The notes under the pieces are model-generated. The model had not been told where the DNA came from and ran no database searches. It was given only the letters and a program-made list of their open reading frames with translations. The position numbers and the translations under genes are program-made. Shown here piece by piece: positions 6,032-6,567 of a stretch of 6,567 bases of DNA; the stretch's first letter is position 1; every line of letters starts with the position of its first letter. The stretch comes from Bacillota bacterium. Its GTDB lineage: Bacteria; Bacillota; Clostridia; Christensenellales; Pumilibacteraceae. The stretch covers positions 1 to 6,567 of the forward strand of contig WQSV01000087.1 of assembly GCA_009787685.1 (NCBI GenBank). The letters run 5' to 3'.

Positions 6032-6060
6032 AGATTATTGACAATTATTTACCATGTCAA
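6032..6060 (-). promoter_or_regulatory. Candidate promoter of the 267-residue membrane protein gene
   Basis: A perfect -35 TTGACA (6060-6055) on the minus strand is followed by AATAAT (6039-6034) at 15 nt or TAATCT (6037-6032) at 17 nt. The start would fall near 6026, leaving a leader of about 25 nt that includes the GGAG. The -35 overlaps the start of sua5, so the two divergent genes share this control region. The -10 is not ideal, hence moderate confidence. Confidence 0.45.
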
Positions 6061-6567
6061 ACATACTTTCACCATCACAACACAACATAGGACTTTGCGC
6101 AAACGCTATCAAAAATGGCGATGTTGTCGCATTTTGCACCGAAACCGTTTATGGACTTGGGGCAGATGTTTTTAATGAAGAAGCTATTAGAAAAATATAT
6201 TCGCTCAAGGGAAGAGAGTCGGATAATCCCTTGATTGTTCATATTTCTGACATTTCACAAGTTAATGAACTTGTGAAAGAAGTCCCTGATAAGGCATTGA
6301 AATTAATGCAAAAATTCATGCCGGGTCCGATTAGTATTGTTTTGAATAAATCAGACAAAGTCCCCGACATAGCGACAGCGGGACTAAAAACAGTGGCGAT
6401 AAGGATGCCAAAAAACAAAAGCGCACTTGAATTGATTAAGTGTGCGGGGACTCCAATTGTTGCTCCATCTGCAAATATTTCGGGTTCACCAAGTCCAACA
6501 ATCGCGACTCACGTCGAAAATGATTTCAAAGAAAACCTTCAGTATGTCCTTGATGGAGGGCAGTGTG
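6054..6567 (+). CDS. ywlC: Threonylcarbamoyl-AMP synthase (TsaC/Sua5/YwlC), C-terminus cut by window edge
   Basis: The frame runs open from the ATG at 6054 to the window end (171 complete codons). The protein belongs to the YrdC/Sua5 family, which condenses L-threonine, bicarbonate and ATP into threonylcarbamoyl-AMP. That product is then transferred to A37 of ANN-decoding tRNAs to make t6A, an essential cytosolic step. Family motifs appear in order: FCTETVYGLGADV (27-39), KGRESDNPLIVHI (52-64), MPGPISIVL (89-97), VAIRMP (114-119), and APSANISGSPSPT (137-149). Cys28 and Glu55 replace the prolines commonly found in the PTETVYGLG and KGRPxDNPL motifs. The YrdC domain alone is about 200 residues, while Sua5/YwlC forms of about 320-350 residues carry an extra C-terminal domain; the cut prevents deciding between them. 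The ATG precedes the first family helix and no upstream in-frame start is more convincing. No Shine-Dalgarno sequence is visible. The gene symbol follows Bacillus usage. Confidence 0.95.
   Translation, partial: MSNILSPSQHNIGLCANAIKNGDVVAFCTETVYGLGADVFNEEAIRKIYSLKGRESDNPLIVHISDISQVNELVKEVPDKALKLMQKFMPGPISIVLNKSDKVPDIATAGLKTVAIRMPKNKSALELIKCAGTPIVAPSANISGSPSPTIATHVENDFKENLQYVLDGGQC

Noticed and set aside
6038..6043. Perfect TTGACA as a -35 for sua5
   Set aside because: It lies only 10 nt before the ATG, so the -10 would be inside the coding region with no later in-frame start in the conserved N-terminus.
5831..6175. Plus-strand open frame of 114 codons spanning the divergent region
   Set aside because: It overlaps the 267-residue gene in antisense and sua5 in another frame. 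The sua5 frame has unmistakable family motifs.

Overview
The window is AT-rich bacterial DNA with densely packed genes on both strands. It most resembles an uncultured, low-GC Bacillota (Clostridia-like) genome. The evidence is the AT-biased codon use, -35/-10 promoters of the TTGnnn/TATAAT type, a YwaF/TMEM164-type membrane domain, a type-2 ABC exporter and a YwlC/Sua5-type gene. All genes read with the standard code, and I saw no in-frame TGA in any of them. The taxonomic call is inference and cannot be made finer from this sequence.

Positions 1-4150 (minus strand) hold an ABC exporter locus, transcribed from a likely promoter at about 4122-4150 toward position 1. The first gene (1467-4034) encodes an unusual 855-residue fusion: two tandem six-helix YwaF/TMEM164-like membrane units followed by a complete ABC ATPase. 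A strong Shine-Dalgarno sequence with an ATG sits inside the gene, just before the ATPase domain, so a free ATPase may also be made. Next comes a 54-codon open frame (1254-1418). It lies in the same frame as the fusion gene, beyond its TAA, and ends 5 nt before the following gene. That gene (1-1248, cut by the window edge) is a large type-2 ABC permease. Together they look like one exporter, possibly one that handles lipid, but no substrate can be read from the sequence.

Positions 4313-4995 hold a divergent pair. A small protein of 44-60 residues on the minus strand ends in an acidic DADDL tail. On the plus strand is a 154-residue two-helix membrane protein with acidic ends. The promoter of the plus-strand gene places the transcription start about 3 nt before the ATG, which suggests a leaderless mRNA. 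The 278 bp at 4035-4312 are AT-rich noncoding DNA holding promoter-like boxes for the exporter.

Positions 4996-6567: after a 201-bp convergent gap with no clear terminator, a minus-strand gene (5197-6000) encodes a four-helix membrane protein. Its cytosolic domain resembles an Mrr/restriction-endonuclease-like fold without visible catalytic residues. Across a 53-bp divergent intergenic region starts tsaC/sua5/ywlC (6054 to window end), which makes threonylcarbamoyl-AMP for tRNA t6A synthesis.

Only two start sites show a recognisable Shine-Dalgarno sequence: the one internal to the fusion gene and the one before the 267-residue protein. No tRNA, rRNA, CRISPR array, insertion sequence or transposase was seen.
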